A DNA stretch of 64,000 nucleotides from Ilyomonas sp965219515 (GCA_965219515.1 OZ244776.1:186001-250000); one strand, 5' to 3'. Numbered from the stretch's first letter, positions 35,056-44,817 are shown. Program-made: numbers and translations. The notes: a model not told the origin generated them from the sequence alone.

Positions 35056-35231
35056 TTTTGCCACGAAGGCATACAGACACAAAGAATAATTCTGCAAAAA
35101 AGTAAATGATGCCATCCGGATAATGAAATCAGTCTGAATCATATTATCGAAACGCAATCCTGGCTTAGTTTACGAAATCCCGAAATCACTAAATTACATT
35201 GTAATAAAAATCTTTGTGCCTTCGTGGCAAA
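35056..35231. repeat. 16-bp inverted repeat of the TTCGTGGC phrase
   Basis: TTTTGCCACGAAGGCA (about 35056-35071) is complementary to TGCCTTCGTGGCAAAA (about 35214-35230). The flanking words acacaaaga and tctttgtg are complementary as well. It lies between the convergent ends of the 34417 and 35236 genes. Confidence 0.7.
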
Positions 35232-35235
35232 ACTC

Positions 35236-37851
35236 CTATCCCGGATTCATCATTTCGGAACCCGATCCATCCGAGCTTCTGTTGGCTTTGCGTTTAAACA
35301 AACTGGCATCAAATTTACCAAACCGGTAGTTTATGTTCAGCCGAACCGTTTGCGGATCTCTGCGGCGTTTTGAAATCTGGTTAAAATAATTGGTTGGCGA
35401 AAACTGAGATTCAGAATAAGTTTTAAATAATTGTGAGCGGGTGAAATCGTTAATGCCAAGCGTTACCGAAAAGGCGTTGCCACCTTTCAGATTCCACTCT
35501 TTGCGAATGGCTGCATCAAAACTATACCGCGGAAAAATATAACCCTGTGCCGATGTTGCCGGCGCTCCCCAGCCACCGCCACCACCACCGTTGCGCGCGC
35601 TGCCCGAACTGGCAGGCAAAATGGTTTTCGACTGGTAATCGCCCGACAACTGAATGGAAAAGCCTTTTTTAAACTTAAAGTTGTTGTTTAGTTTGGCAAA
35701 ATAACTCCAGCGTTGCTGCGAGATATCGTTGCCTTTCAAATTGTCTCCGCCGTTGATTTTCGAATTGAATAAATTGATGTTAGCAGTTACATCCCAGATT
35801 TTAGCAACCGTAATGCGGTTGGTAATTTCAAGACCATAGGTGTTGCTGTTATCGGCATTTGCAAATGTACTGTAATACACGCTGTCCTGCTTGTTTATGG
35901 TTTTATCTGGGTTGGCATCGCGATAAATATAATTGGTAATTAAGTTAGTATTGTGCTTGTAGTAACCGGAAATTAAAAGGTTGGCGCCTTTTGTATAAAT
36001 GTAACTGTAATTCACTTCAAATGAATTGGTAAATTCCGGTCGTAAGCCCGGATTGCCGATAGATAAATTCAGCGGATCGGTGTTATCAATAAAAGGCAGC
36101 AACTGCCAGAAATTAGGACGGTTAATGCGGCGCGAATAATTCGCCTGAAAATCCTGCTTGTCATCTATGCGATAGGTAATGAAGGCGCTGGGAAACAAGC
36201 TGACAGCGTAATTGATTTTAAAAGAAGAATCTTTCTCCAATAAAGTGCCGTTATAATTAGAGCTTTCTGCCCGTAATCCGATCTGGTAATTCCATTTTTT
36301 TGCTTTCAGGCTATACGTGGCATAGGCTGCATAAACCTGATCGGTAAATTTATACTGGCTGCTGATGTTTGGCAATAATATATAAGCCGAATCTTTGTTG
36401 TCTGAGATGTATTGCTGATTATCATTTAAAAAACTGCGAAGCGCAACCCTTGCGCCGGCTTCAATTTTGGTGTTGCTGTTCAGCGGGTTTTCATAATCGG
36501 TTTGTATGGTAGTAAACCGGTTGTAGCCGCCGCCGTTTATTTTTTGCAGATACGGCTGGTATTTACTTATACCGGTAGCTGAATAATAATTGGTAGCATA
36601 ACTACCGTCGCTGTTGTTTTTGCTTGAATTATAATTTACATCAGCCGTTATATCGTGCCCTTCTTTGGCAAAATTATGCCGGTAACTGAATTGAGAACCG
36701 AAGTTGTTGAAGCTGCGTTTGGTATTGGCGTTACGGATACTTTGTGTTAACAAAGAACCGGTAATACTGCTGTCTATTTTTTGATTTTCATCAGAGTTAA
36801 ATTCACCATGTACATAACTGCCCGATATACTGAAAGTATTCCGGTTATCAACAAAATAATCTACACCGCCTCTGAAAAAAGCGAATGTGCGCGGATTTAT
36901 TCCTTTTGCGTATTGATACACTTCGCTTGTGGTATTGTTTATAAAATTGTTCCTGTCTGTTATGTTGGTAGAAATGGATCTGCGGTGGTTTACATTGGCA
37001 CTAAGCGAAAAATTTAGTTTGTTTGCCCGCAGGTTAAAGTCTGCACCGCCGTTTACGCCCCGTCTTGAATCGGCGCCCGCGCGAATGTTGCCGTTGTAGC
37101 CAACTTTTCTGTTTTTCTTCAACACAATGTTCAAAATACCGGCATTTCCACCCGAAGCATCGTATTTCGCAGAAGGATTGGTAACCAGTTCCACTTTGTC
37201 AATAATATCAGCCGGAATCTGGTCGAGCGTAAGTGTAGTAGGCCGGCCATCAATAAAAATGGTGGGTGCCGCATTGCGAAGCGTTACATTGCCATCTACA
37301 TCTACGTTCAGCGATGGAATCTGTTTCATTACTTCCGTTGCCGTTTGCCCGGTGGTAACGATGTTTTTGTCAACATTAAATATTTTTCTGTCAACACCCA
37401 TTTCAAAAAAAGGTTTGGCCGAAGATGTAACCGTAACGCCAGCCAGTGTTGTTTCCGATTGCTCAAGACTGATGTTGCCCAAATCTTTATCAGTGCTGCC
37501 GGGGTTCAGGCTCACCTGTTCCGAAACATCTTTGTAGCCAATATTGGTTATATGCAGTGTTAATTTGCCTTTTACCGAAACATTGTCAAAATTAAAATCG
37601 CCGTTCGATTCCGTTAGCCCGGTAGCTACCGGAACATCGCGTCTGTTGCCAGAACTGTCTTTGGTCGATGCGATAATTTGTACCGTTGCGCCGTTTATTC
37701 CTTTGTTCGTTTTGCTGTCAACCACTTTGCCATAAAAATGTCCACTGACAGATCTTCCTGAAGCTCCGTTACCCGGTCGTCCGCCCGGCCACTGCGCAAA
37801 CGCAGCCTGAACGCCAAGCAGCGTTATCAAAAGTAAAAATGCAGATTTCAT
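35236..37851 (-). CDS. outer-membrane beta-barrel protein, TonB-receptor-like, with carboxypeptidase-regulatory domain
   Basis: The 871-residue protein starts MKSAFLLLITLLGVQAAFAQ, a clear signal peptide; the longer frame from 37902 adds 17 residues and is less likely. A carboxypeptidase-regulatory-like domain follows (about 30-120, HFYGKVVDSKTNKGINGATV), then a plug-like domain (VMKQIPSLNVDVDGNVTLRN; IFIDGRPTTLTLDQIPADII) and a long C-terminal barrel. It matches the Bacteroidota 'outer membrane beta-barrel family' rather than a SusC transporter: no SusD follows, and there is no classical TonB box that I can see. The ligand is unknown. A poly-glycine loop (GGGGGGWGAP) sits late in the barrel. 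Confidence 0.88.
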   Translation of the reverse strand: MKSAFLLLITLLGVQAAFAQWPGGRPGNGASGRSVSGHFYGKVVDSKTNKGINGATVQIIASTKDSSGNRRDVPVATGLTESNGDFNFDNVSVKGKLTLHITNIGYKDVSEQVSLNPGSTDKDLGNISLEQSETTLAGVTVTSSAKPFFEMGVDRKIFNVDKNIVTTGQTATEVMKQIPSLNVDVDGNVTLRNAAPTIFIDGRPTTLTLDQIPADIIDKVELVTNPSAKYDASGGNAGILNIVLKKNRKVGYNGNIRAGADSRRGVNGGADFNLRANKLNFSLSANVNHRRSISTNITDRNNFINNTTSEVYQYAKGINPRTFAFFRGGVDYFVDNRNTFSISGSYVHGEFNSDENQKIDSSITGSLLTQSIRNANTKRSFNNFGSQFSYRHNFAKEGHDITADVNYNSSKNNSDGSYATNYYSATGISKYQPYLQKINGGGYNRFTTIQTDYENPLNSNTKIEAGARVALRSFLNDNQQYISDNKDSAYILLPNISSQYKFTDQVYAAYATYSLKAKKWNYQIGLRAESSNYNGTLLEKDSSFKINYAVSLFPSAFITYRIDDKQDFQANYSRRINRPNFWQLLPFIDNTDPLNLSIGNPGLRPEFTNSFEVNYSYIYTKGANLLISGYYKHNTNLITNYIYRDANPDKTINKQDSVYYSTFANADNSNTYGLEITNRITVAKIWDVTANINLFNSKINGGDNLKGNDISQQRWSYFAKLNNNFKFKKGFSIQLSGDYQSKTILPASSGSARNGGGGGGWGAPATSAQGYIFPRYSFDAAIRKEWNLKGGNAFSVTLGINDFTRSQLFKTYSESQFSPTNYFNQISKRRRDPQTVRLNINYRFGKFDASLFKRKANRSSDGSGSEMMNPG

Positions 37852-38015
37852 AATGATGTTATTAAAATAGAAAGGCAGATTTTTGAAAGAAGCATAAGAC
37901 AAAAATGTATCAGAACCAACTACAATGCAAGTTGTGTGCAGGAAAAAAAGTTTAAAAGCAAATTTCTTTTTATTCCGATATGCAGGTTAAAATAATCGGT
38001 TACGGCGGCATTCTG

Positions 38016-38567
38016 TTAGGCAAGTCGTGTTAAGAAAAAGTATAAGCATCCGCACAAAAAACCGGTAAGTGCACAGGCATACGAAACAATCTGCAATTGT
38101 TTCCTCAAAAGAGGGCGCAGAATTTCCGCAGAAATGCCATTGAGTCTGGCAGAAATGGCATCAGCCGGGTTGAAATCTTTTTTTATATTGGCGAGATATT
38201 GCCCGATCAATGCCGGAAAAAGCTCTTTCAGCTCATTCATAAAAATGGCTTTCATTTCTGCCACCAGCTTATCGCTGATAAACATCGCCAACATCGGCAT
38301 GGCGGCAGGCAATTTCACGCGTAAAAAACTGTCAATGTGCTCTTCGGCAAACGGCAGAATTTTTTCAATCGTATCAGGATGGGTAAGCTGTTTTTCAATG
38401 GCGTCAATGGAAAATTGTTGCACGGCATAGTTGCCGATGGCTTGTGCAAGCTGATTTTTTTTGTTGAGAATAACAGATATATAAACCGATATGGCAACCT
38501 GCGCAACAATCCATCCGATACAGGCGAAAATAAACGGCATCAGGAACAAAATCCAGTCTGTTGGCAT
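38016..38567 (-). CDS. DUF445 family membrane protein
   Basis: The 183-residue protein starts MPTDWILFLMPFIFACIGWI. N-terminal and C-terminal hydrophobic helices (IVSYACALTGFLCGCLYFFL) bracket a conserved soluble part: LPFAEEHIDSFLRVKLPAAM and MFISDKLVAEMKAIFMNELK are typical of DUF445. Role unknown. The ORF extends upstream to 38666, but that would run through the tRNA-His terminator and gene; ATG 38567 is the first start after the terminator. Confidence 0.8.
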   Translation of the reverse strand: MPTDWILFLMPFIFACIGWIVAQVAISVYISVILNKKNQLAQAIGNYAVQQFSIDAIEKQLTHPDTIEKILPFAEEHIDSFLRVKLPAAMPMLAMFISDKLVAEMKAIFMNELKELFPALIGQYLANIKKDFNPADAISARLNGISAEILRPLLRKQLQIVSYACALTGFLCGCLYFFLTRLA

Positions 38568-38581
38568 ACTTTTCTTCAATA

Positions 38582-38617
38582 AAAAAGCTTTGCAAATCTG
38601 CATTTGCAAAGCTTTTT
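38582..38617 (-). terminator. terminator of tRNA-His
   Basis: A 16-bp perfect stem (AAAAAGCTTTGCAAAT / ATTTGCAAAGCTTTTT) with a CTGC loop, just 3' of the tRNA on the minus strand and upstream of DUF445. Confidence 0.85.
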
Positions 38618-38624
38618 GTAGGAG

Positions 38625-38699
38625 GGAGACCAATGGGTTTCGAACCCACGGCCTTCGGAACCACAATCCGATGCTCTAACCAGCTGAGCTATGATCTCC
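38625..38699 (-). tRNA. tRNA-His (anticodon GTG)
   Basis: The minus strand folds as a full cloverleaf: acceptor GAGATCA / TGGTCTC, D-arm AGCTCAGCTGGTTAGAGCA, anticodon stem TCGGA / TCCGA with loop TTGTGGT, and T-arm GTGGGTTCGAAACCCAT. The anticodon is GTG. A genomically encoded G-1 (38699) facing discriminator C73 (38625) is the identity mark of tRNA-His. CCA is not encoded. Confidence 0.96.
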
Positions 38700-38711
38700 G
38701 TGAAAGGGATG

Positions 38712-38719
38712 CAAATGTA
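38712..38719 (-). promoter_or_regulatory. -7 promoter element of tRNA-His
   Basis: The minus strand reads TACATTTG, 12 nt before the tRNA 5' end. Confidence 0.6.
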
Positions 38720-38827
38720 AAATATTTTGGAAGAAAACGGCTTGTCTTTAAATTTTTATGTTGTGTTGCATAGGGTTTGTGGCCGTTTTCACATCTTTTA
38801 TCACTTACTTACCCGCCCGAATTTAAC

Positions 38828-38835
38828 TAACTTTG
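38828..38835 (+). promoter_or_regulatory. -7 promoter element of ileS
   Basis: TAACTTTG matches TAnnTTTG, 35 bp before the ileS ATG. Confidence 0.6.
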
Positions 38836-38870
38836 CAGCCTTTTAGAAAAAACGCATTTATCGTTGAGAT

Positions 38871-41800
38871 ATGAATGTAACCTATAAAGAGTTTTCGGGA
38901 TTGAATTTACCAGCCATAGAAAAGGAAATGCTGGCGAAATGGAAAAGTGAAGAAGCGTTTGAAACCAGCATTTCGCTGCGCAACGGTGCCGAGCCGTTCG
39001 TGTTTTATGAAGGTCCGCCCAGCGCCAACGGCATGCCTGGTATTCACCATGTTATTTCGCGCACGCTGAAAGATCTCGTATGCCGTTACAAAACCATGAA
39101 AGGTTTTCAGGTAAAGCGCAAAGGCGGTTGGGATACCCATGGGCTGCCGGTAGAACTGGGCGTTGAAAAAGAGCTTGGCATTACGAAAGAAGACATCGGC
39201 AAAAAAATTTCGGTTGAAGAATACAATGCCAAATGCCGCGAAGCGGTGTTGCGTTATAAGAAAGAATGGGACGAACTGACCACGAAAATGGGTTATTGGG
39301 TTGATCTGAACAATCCCTACATCACGTTTACAAATGAATACATTGAAACGCTCTGGTGGCTGCTGAAAGAACTGTACAAAAAAGGATTGCTGTACGAAAG
39401 CGTTAGCATTCAGCCTTATTCGCCGGCAGCAGGCACGGGGCTGAGTTCGCACGAACTGAATCAGCCGGGCTGCTACCGTGATGTAAAAGATACAAGCTGC
39501 GTAGCCATGTTTAAGGCGGTTCGTGATATGAAATCAGACTTTTTGTTTGATGCTGTTAACGGTCAACCCTCAACTGACATTTTCTTTCTTGCCTGGACGA
39601 CAACGCCGTGGACGCTGCCCTCCAATCTGGGGTTGACCGTGGGCAGTAACATCGGATATGTATTGGTAAAAACATTTAATCCTTATACGCATCTTCTGGT
39701 GAATGTTATTTTAGCCAAAGCCTTATTGGACAAATATTTTAAGCCGGAAAGTGAAAATGCGGGCTTTGAAGAATACAATGAAAAATCGAAGCTGTTGCCC
39801 TGGCAAATACTCGCCGAATTTACCGGGCTTGAAATTGAAGAATGTCGTTATGAACAATTGTTGCCTTACGAAGCCAATGCACCGGAAAACAGCGGCGGCG
39901 ATCCGTTTCGCGTTCTTTTAGGCGATTTTGTTACCACCGAAGACGGAACCGGCATCGTGCATACTGCGCCTGCTTTTGGTGCCGATGACTTTAAAGTGGG
40001 AAAAAAATACGACATCGGCATTTTAATCATGGTTGACCGCCAGGGAAAATTTGTAGATGGTCTGGGCGAGTTCAGCAATCGCTATGTAAAAGATTATAAA
40101 AACGAACCCAATTATACAGATGTAAATGTTGACATCTGCGTAAAGTTGAAAAAGGAAAACCGGGCGTTTAAAGTTGAAAAATACGAGCACAGCTATCCGC
40201 ATTGCTGGCGCACCGATAAGCCGGTTTTGTATTACCCGTTAGATGCCTGGTTTATTAAAACCACCGCCTGCAAAGACAGAATGGTTGAATTGAACAAAAC
40301 CATCAACTGGAAACCAAAAAGTACCGGCGAAGGGCGTTTTGGCAACTGGCTCGAAAATATGGTGGACTGGAACCTGAGCCGCAGCCGCTATTGGGGAACA
40401 CCATTACCGGTATGGCGAACAGAAGACAGCACCGAAGAAATCTGCATTGGAAGCATTGAAGAACTGAAGGAAGAAATCGCAAAGGCTGATACAACATTGG
40501 GCTTAACTCAAATCTCATACCTCGCACCTCAAACCTTGGATCTTCACAAACCTTTTATTGACGAAATTATATTGGTTAGCCCTTCGGGAAAACCGATGAA
40601 GCGCATACCTGATCTGATTGACGTTTGGTTCGACAGCGGTGCCATGCCGTATGCGCAATGGCATTACCCGTTTGAGAACAAAGATTTGATTGATAACAAA
40701 AAAGCATTTCCGGCAGATTTTATTGCTGAAGGTGTAGATCAGACGCGCGGCTGGTTTTATACACTTCATGCCTTAGCCGTAATGTTGTTCGACAGCGTGG
40801 CTTATAAAACCGTTGTTTCCAATGGTTTGGTACTGGATAAGAACGGCAATAAAATGAGCAAACGCCTCGGCAATGTGGTGAATCCGTTCGATACCATCAA
40901 TACATTTGGCGCCGATGCTACGCGCTGGTATTTAATCACCAATGCCTCGCCGTGGGACAATCTGAAATTTGATCTTTCCGGCATTCAGGAAGTGCAGCGG
41001 AAATTCTTCGGCACATTGTATAATATTTATCAGTTTTTTGCTTTGTATGCAAACGTAGATGGGTTTGCTTTTTCGGAAGATTACATTGAACTTGTCAAAA
41101 GACCTGAAATAGACAGATGGGTTTTGTCGGCATTGCATACGCTAATTCAAAAAGTAACGGCAGCCATGAACGACTTTGAGCCAACGGTTGCCGGGCGTGC
41201 CATCGAAGAATTTGTGGACGAACAGCTTAGCAACTGGTATGTGCGTCTTTGCCGCCGCCGCTTCTGGAAAGGCGATTATGAACACGATAAAATCTGCGCC
41301 TATCAAACTTTGTATGAGTGTTTAATCACATTAACCAAACTCATTGCGCCGGTTTCACCTTTTTTTAGCGATGCTGTTTACAACCGCCTGAACGAAGTAA
41401 CGGGCAAAGAAAAAAAGGCATCCGTTCATCACACAGATTTCCCATTGGCAAACGCATCTGTTATAGATGATACGTTGGAAGAAAGAATGCAGCTTGCGCA
41501 GGACGTTTGCTCGCTGGTATTATCGCTGCGCAAAAAAGTAAACATCAAAGTGCGCCAGCCGCTTCAAAAAATATTGATTCCCATTCTGAACACAGAAATG
41601 CAGCATCAGTTGCAACAAGTAGAAGAGTTAATAAAATCGGAAGTAAATATTAAAGCGGTAGAATACATTACCGATACGGAAGGACTGGTACATAAAACCA
41701 TCAAACCGAACTTTAAAAAGCTCGGCGTTAAACTCGGTGCTAACATGAAAGCCGCTGCTGCTTTGCTTACCGGTTTGGGTCAGGCTGAGATTGAAAAATT

Positions 41801-42212
41801 AGAAAAGGAAGGCAGCCTGGTTTTAGAAATCAACCATCAGCTTTATACCATTTTAAGCAATGAGGTTGAAGTAATTGCCGAAGACATTCCGGGCTGGAGC
41901 GTGGCAGTAAAAGGATTGCTTACCGTAGCGTTAGATGTTGAAATTACCGAAGATCTGAAAGGCGAAGGCGATGCCCGCGAATTTATTAACCGGGTGCAGA
42001 ATTTACGTAAGGACAATGATTTTTATGTAACCGATCGCATAGAAGTGGAGATCGAAAACAACGAAACGTTAAGAAAATCTATCAATCAATTTAAAAACTA
42101 TATTTGCGCGGAAATTTTAGCCGACTCAATTAATTGGGTGCCCTTAACCAATCAGGGAACTGAAATTGAAATTAACGATACTCCGGTAAAAATCAGTCTA
42201 ATTAAAAAATAA
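38871..42212 (+). CDS. ileS: isoleucyl-tRNA synthetase
   Basis: A class I aminoacyl-tRNA synthetase charging tRNA-Ile, 1113 residues. The HIGH-like motif is in PSANGMPGIHHV, and the second signature is NKMSKRLGNVVNPFDT. The WTTTPWTLPSNLGL and FGADDFKVGKKYDIG segments belong to the editing (CP1) domain. The C-terminal extension resembles the long eukaryotic-like type (IleS2) and lacks the usual bacterial zinc cysteines. Around residue 545-560 (TLGLTQISYLAPQTLD) the DNA consists of word-like repeats (ctcatacctcgcacctcaaa) and looks like a tolerated insertion. The DksA-like gene follows after 7 bp. Confidence 0.96.
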   Translation: MNVTYKEFSGLNLPAIEKEMLAKWKSEEAFETSISLRNGAEPFVFYEGPPSANGMPGIHHVISRTLKDLVCRYKTMKGFQVKRKGGWDTHGLPVELGVEKELGITKEDIGKKISVEEYNAKCREAVLRYKKEWDELTTKMGYWVDLNNPYITFTNEYIETLWWLLKELYKKGLLYESVSIQPYSPAAGTGLSSHELNQPGCYRDVKDTSCVAMFKAVRDMKSDFLFDAVNGQPSTDIFFLAWTTTPWTLPSNLGLTVGSNIGYVLVKTFNPYTHLLVNVILAKALLDKYFKPESENAGFEEYNEKSKLLPWQILAEFTGLEIEECRYEQLLPYEANAPENSGGDPFRVLLGDFVTTEDGTGIVHTAPAFGADDFKVGKKYDIGILIMVDRQGKFVDGLGEFSNRYVKDYKNEPNYTDVNVDICVKLKKENRAFKVEKYEHSYPHCWRTDKPVLYYPLDAWFIKTTACKDRMVELNKTINWKPKSTGEGRFGNWLENMVDWNLSRSRYWGTPLPVWRTEDSTEEICIGSIEELKEEIAKADTTLGLTQISYLAPQTLDLHKPFIDEIILVSPSGKPMKRIPDLIDVWFDSGAMPYAQWHYPFENKDLIDNKKAFPADFIAEGVDQTRGWFYTLHALAVMLFDSVAYKTVVSNGLVLDKNGNKMSKRLGNVVNPFDTINTFGADATRWYLITNASPWDNLKFDLSGIQEVQRKFFGTLYNIYQFFALYANVDGFAFSEDYIELVKRPEIDRWVLSALHTLIQKVTAAMNDFEPTVAGRAIEEFVDEQLSNWYVRLCRRRFWKGDYEHDKICAYQTLYECLITLTKLIAPVSPFFSDAVYNRLNEVTGKEKKASVHHTDFPLANASVIDDTLEERMQLAQDVCSLVLSLRKKVNIKVRQPLQKILIPILNTEMQHQLQQVEELIKSEVNIKAVEYITDTEGLVHKTIKPNFKKLGVKLGANMKAAAALLTGLGQAEIEKLEKEGSLVLEINHQLYTILSNEVEVIAEDIPGWSVAVKGLLTVALDVEITEDLKGEGDAREFINRVQNLRKDNDFYVTDRIEVEIENNETLRKSINQFKNYICAEILADSINWVPLTNQGTEIEINDTPVKISLIKK

Positions 42213-42219
42213 CAATTGT

Positions 42220-43104
42220 ATGGCCGTAAAAAAAGCAGCGCCTAAAAAGGCAGCCAAACCTACTATTAAAACTGCTAAGAAAGCAGCCCCTGCCAAGCCC
42301 GCTGTAAAGGCTGCTGCCAGGAAAACTGCCGGTACTGTTAAATCAGCATCCAAAACCGCTCCTGAGAAGAAAGTAAAATCTGTTGCGGTTGCCAAAAAAG
42401 CAGCCGCGCCGGTTAAAAAAGTGTCAACATTAAAAACACCAATAAGTAGTAAGACGATGATAAAGAAAGCACCTGTTAAGAAAGCGAAGGAAGAAGAACT
42501 AAAGACCGTTGTTAAAAAAAGCGAACCTGTTTCTAAAAAAACGGCTAAGCCGGCTGTTAAAAAGCAGGTTGAAGCGTTACAAGGAATCAGCAAAAAAACG
42601 GCTGTGCCTGTTGAAGTAAAAGTTCCGAAAACAACCATGAAAACATCGGTTCCTTATCAGCCGGAATATAAAACGTTGGATCAGAGACAAACGGCTGCCA
42701 ACGGAAAAAGTAATCTGCCGCTGGTAAGATACAACGACAATGAGCTGAATGAATTCAGAGAACTGATTAATAAAAAATTAGATGCCGCCAAAAAAGAGCT
42801 TGCTTATCTGCAGGGATTGATTACACGCAGAGATGATATGGGCGGAGATGAAGGCGACAACCGATACATGACCATGGAAGATGGCAGCATGAGCATGGAA
42901 CGCGAACAGCTTAGCCAGATGGCGAGCCGCCAGATTACTTATATAGATCATCTGGAAAAAGCGCTCATTCGCATCGAGAATAAAACGTATGGCATTTGCC
43001 GCGTAACCGGCAAACTGATTGACAAAGCCCGTTTGCGCGCCGTGCCTCACGCTACGTTAAGCCTCGAAGCCAAATTAGGGTTGGTAAAGCCGGGTACAGA
43101 ATAA
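42220..43104 (+). CDS. DksA/TraR-like protein with lysine/alanine-rich (histone H1-like) N-terminus
   Basis: The 294-residue protein has two parts. Residues 1 to about 135 are a lysine/alanine/proline-rich tail of repeating AAKKA and PAVK units (MAVKKAAPKKAAKPTIKTAK), similar in composition to histone H1 or HU tails. Residues about 160-294 form a DksA/TraR domain: a coiled coil (NELNEFRELINKKLDAAKKE ... SQMASRQITYIDHLEKALIR), then TYGICRVTGKLIDKARLRAV. Three of the four zinc cysteines of DksA are replaced (CRVTG...AVPH), as in other Bacteroidota relatives. It probably contacts RNA polymerase, and the tail should bind nucleic acid (inference). It lies in an operon with ileS. Confidence 0.88.
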   Translation: MAVKKAAPKKAAKPTIKTAKKAAPAKPAVKAAARKTAGTVKSASKTAPEKKVKSVAVAKKAAAPVKKVSTLKTPISSKTMIKKAPVKKAKEEELKTVVKKSEPVSKKTAKPAVKKQVEALQGISKKTAVPVEVKVPKTTMKTSVPYQPEYKTLDQRQTAANGKSNLPLVRYNDNELNEFRELINKKLDAAKKELAYLQGLITRRDDMGGDEGDNRYMTMEDGSMSMEREQLSQMASRQITYIDHLEKALIRIENKTYGICRVTGKLIDKARLRAVPHATLSLEAKLGLVKPGTE

Positions 43105-43125
43105 AATTTAATTTGCCTGCAAATT

Positions 43126-43158
43126 GAGCCGTCCCGATTGAATCGGGACGGCTTTTTG
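43126..43158 (+). terminator. Rho-independent terminator after ileS operon
   Basis: GC-rich stem GCCGTCCCG / CGGGACGGC with a 7-nt loop, followed by TTTTTG, 20 bp after the DksA-like stop codon. Confidence 0.92.
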
Positions 43159-43200
43159 TTTATTATTTTACCTGTAAAAATATTCTTAGTATCGTACGCA

Positions 43201-44217
43201 TCAATCCAAATCCCGGTACGTTTTCTTTTTACCAATATAATATTTCCAAACAATGCTGATACGCTTTGCACCGGGCGCTTTACGCAGCGATAATTTTTGC
43301 CGGGGACTATCTTTTTCAAACGAAAACAGCCAGGTAAAAAAGTGCAGGTAAGCTTTGCCTGCGGCAACCGAGTTTCCGGTTTGTTTTGCCAACAAAAACC
43401 GGATGGCAGCCGCCGCATCCATTGTCATACGCAATGGCAAAAGCCAGGCATTTACATACCAGGGCGAATTTCGCCAGCACATCATAATATTGTTTCTGAA
43501 ATTGAGATAGGTTTTGCGGGGCGAACTGTAAGACAGCGAGCCGCCGCCAAGATGATAAATGACCGATTGCGGGCAATACATCACTTTATAACCATTGCTG
43601 TGCAACCGCCAGCAAAAATCTATTTCTTCCATGTGCATAAAATAATAGCCATACATACCGCCGGTTTGCCAATAGATTTTTTTTCTGATTAAGCAACACG
43701 TTCCCGTTGCCCAGAATATTTGTGTGGTATCGTTGTACTGACCTGTATCTTCTTCTACCGTATCAAAAATTCTTCCCCGGCAAAACGGATAACCCAATAT
43801 GTCTATCATACCGCCTGCGGCACCGGCATGTTCAAAGAGATGCTTGTTTTGTAAAGAAAGAATTTTGGGTTGAACCACAGCCGTTTTATCGTCGCGTTCC
43901 ATTATTTCAACCAATGGTTCAATGAAACCGGACTGCACTTCCACGTCAGAATTCATCATCAGGTAATACTCTTCTTTTATTCCCCGCAATCCTTTGTTGT
44001 AGCCGGTTGCAAAGCCATAATTATCGTCTAACGAAATGATATGCACCGATGGAAAATTTGCATTGACAAATGAAACAGATTGATCCGAACTGTTGTTGTC
44101 AATAATATAAACGGAGTAGTTGGGGTAGGTAAGATGTTGCAGCGCGGGCAGCAAGGCTTCTAAAAAATGTTTGCCGTTCCAGTTCAGGATGGCGATGGCT
44201 ACGGAAGGTTCGTTCAT
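43201..44217 (-). CDS. family 2 glycosyltransferase
   Basis: The 338-residue protein has the GT-A fold of GT2: VAIAILNWNGKHFLEALLPA at the N-terminus, IIDNNSSDQSVSF, and MMNSDVEVQSGFIEPLVE, which contains the DxD-type motif. TGTCCLIRKKIYWQTGGMYG and MHMEEIDFCWRLHSNGYKVM (the acidic acceptor-side region) are typical of rhamnosyl/N-acetylglucosaminyl-transferases. It probably adds a sugar to a cell-surface glycan. It sits 6 bp after ribE on the same strand, but a functional link is not obvious. Confidence 0.92.
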   Translation of the reverse strand: MNEPSVAIAILNWNGKHFLEALLPALQHLTYPNYSVYIIDNNSSDQSVSFVNANFPSVHIISLDDNYGFATGYNKGLRGIKEEYYLMMNSDVEVQSGFIEPLVEIMERDDKTAVVQPKILSLQNKHLFEHAGAAGGMIDILGYPFCRGRIFDTVEEDTGQYNDTTQIFWATGTCCLIRKKIYWQTGGMYGYYFMHMEEIDFCWRLHSNGYKVMYCPQSVIYHLGGGSLSYSSPRKTYLNFRNNIMMCWRNSPWYVNAWLLPLRMTMDAAAAIRFLLAKQTGNSVAAGKAYLHFFTWLFSFEKDSPRQKLSLRKAPGAKRISIVWKYYIGKKKTYRDLD

Positions 44218-44223
44218 GGCGCA

Positions 44224-44817
44224 TTACTTGTTTTGAACGGCATAAATGCGGTTGATGTATTTGCCAATCATATCAAACTCAATGTTTATGATGCTATTGT
44301 TTTGCACCTGCTGAATATTGGTGTACTGATAGGTATAAGGAATGATGGAAACGGTAAATTCATGGCTGCCAACATTGTATGCGGTAAGGCTGATGCCGTT
44401 AATACAAACCGAGCCTTTTTCAATCATCAGCGCAGCATATCGTTCATCAAACGAAAAGCGGTATTCCCAGCTTCCTTTGAGGTCTTTTTTTTGCAGGCAA
44501 ACGGCTGTTGCATCAACATGACCCTGCACAATATGCCCATCAATTCTGCCATTCATCGGCATGCAACGCTCTAAGTTTACAAGGCTTCCTTCCTGCCAGC
44601 TTTCAAGATTGGTTTTGGATAATGTTTCGGCAACCGCAGTAACACGATGGGCATCATCGCGCAGCGCATCTACCGTAAGGCAAACGCCGCTATGACTTAC
44701 ACTTTGATCAATTTTTAATTCGTGGCTGATGGCGCTTGCCATCCAGAATATCGTATTTGTGCCATCCGTTTCAACTGATGAAACGATTCCTGTTGCTTCT
44801 ACAATTCCGGTAAACAT
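44224..44817 (-). CDS. ribE: riboflavin synthase, alpha subunit
   Basis: The 197-residue enzyme converts two molecules of 6,7-dimethyl-8-ribityllumazine to riboflavin. It has two lumazine-binding repeats: MFTGIVEATGIVSSVETDGT with SVSHSGVCLTVDAL, and DGHIVQGHVDATAV with CINGISLTAYNVG. Both carry the expected motif order. The C-terminus is of normal length. No other riboflavin gene is adjacent, and no FMN riboswitch is evident in the upstream spacer. Confidence 0.95.
   Translation of the reverse strand: MFTGIVEATGIVSSVETDGTNTIFWMASAISHELKIDQSVSHSGVCLTVDALRDDAHRVTAVAETLSKTNLESWQEGSLVNLERCMPMNGRIDGHIVQGHVDATAVCLQKKDLKGSWEYRFSFDERYAALMIEKGSVCINGISLTAYNVGSHEFTVSIIPYTYQYTNIQQVQNNSIINIEFDMIGKYINRIYAVQNK

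Noticed and set aside
38568..38666. N-terminal extension of the DUF445 gene
   Set aside because: It would translate through the tRNA-His gene and its terminator; the family starts at MPTDWI.
38625..38699. Integration hotspot at tRNA-His
   Set aside because: No integrase, attachment repeat or island border is seen on either side; neighbours are core genes.
42198..42638. 146-aa minus-strand ORF opposite the lysine/alanine-rich gene
   Set aside because: It is a mirror of the biased codons of the plus-strand AAK repeat and has no start context or family features.
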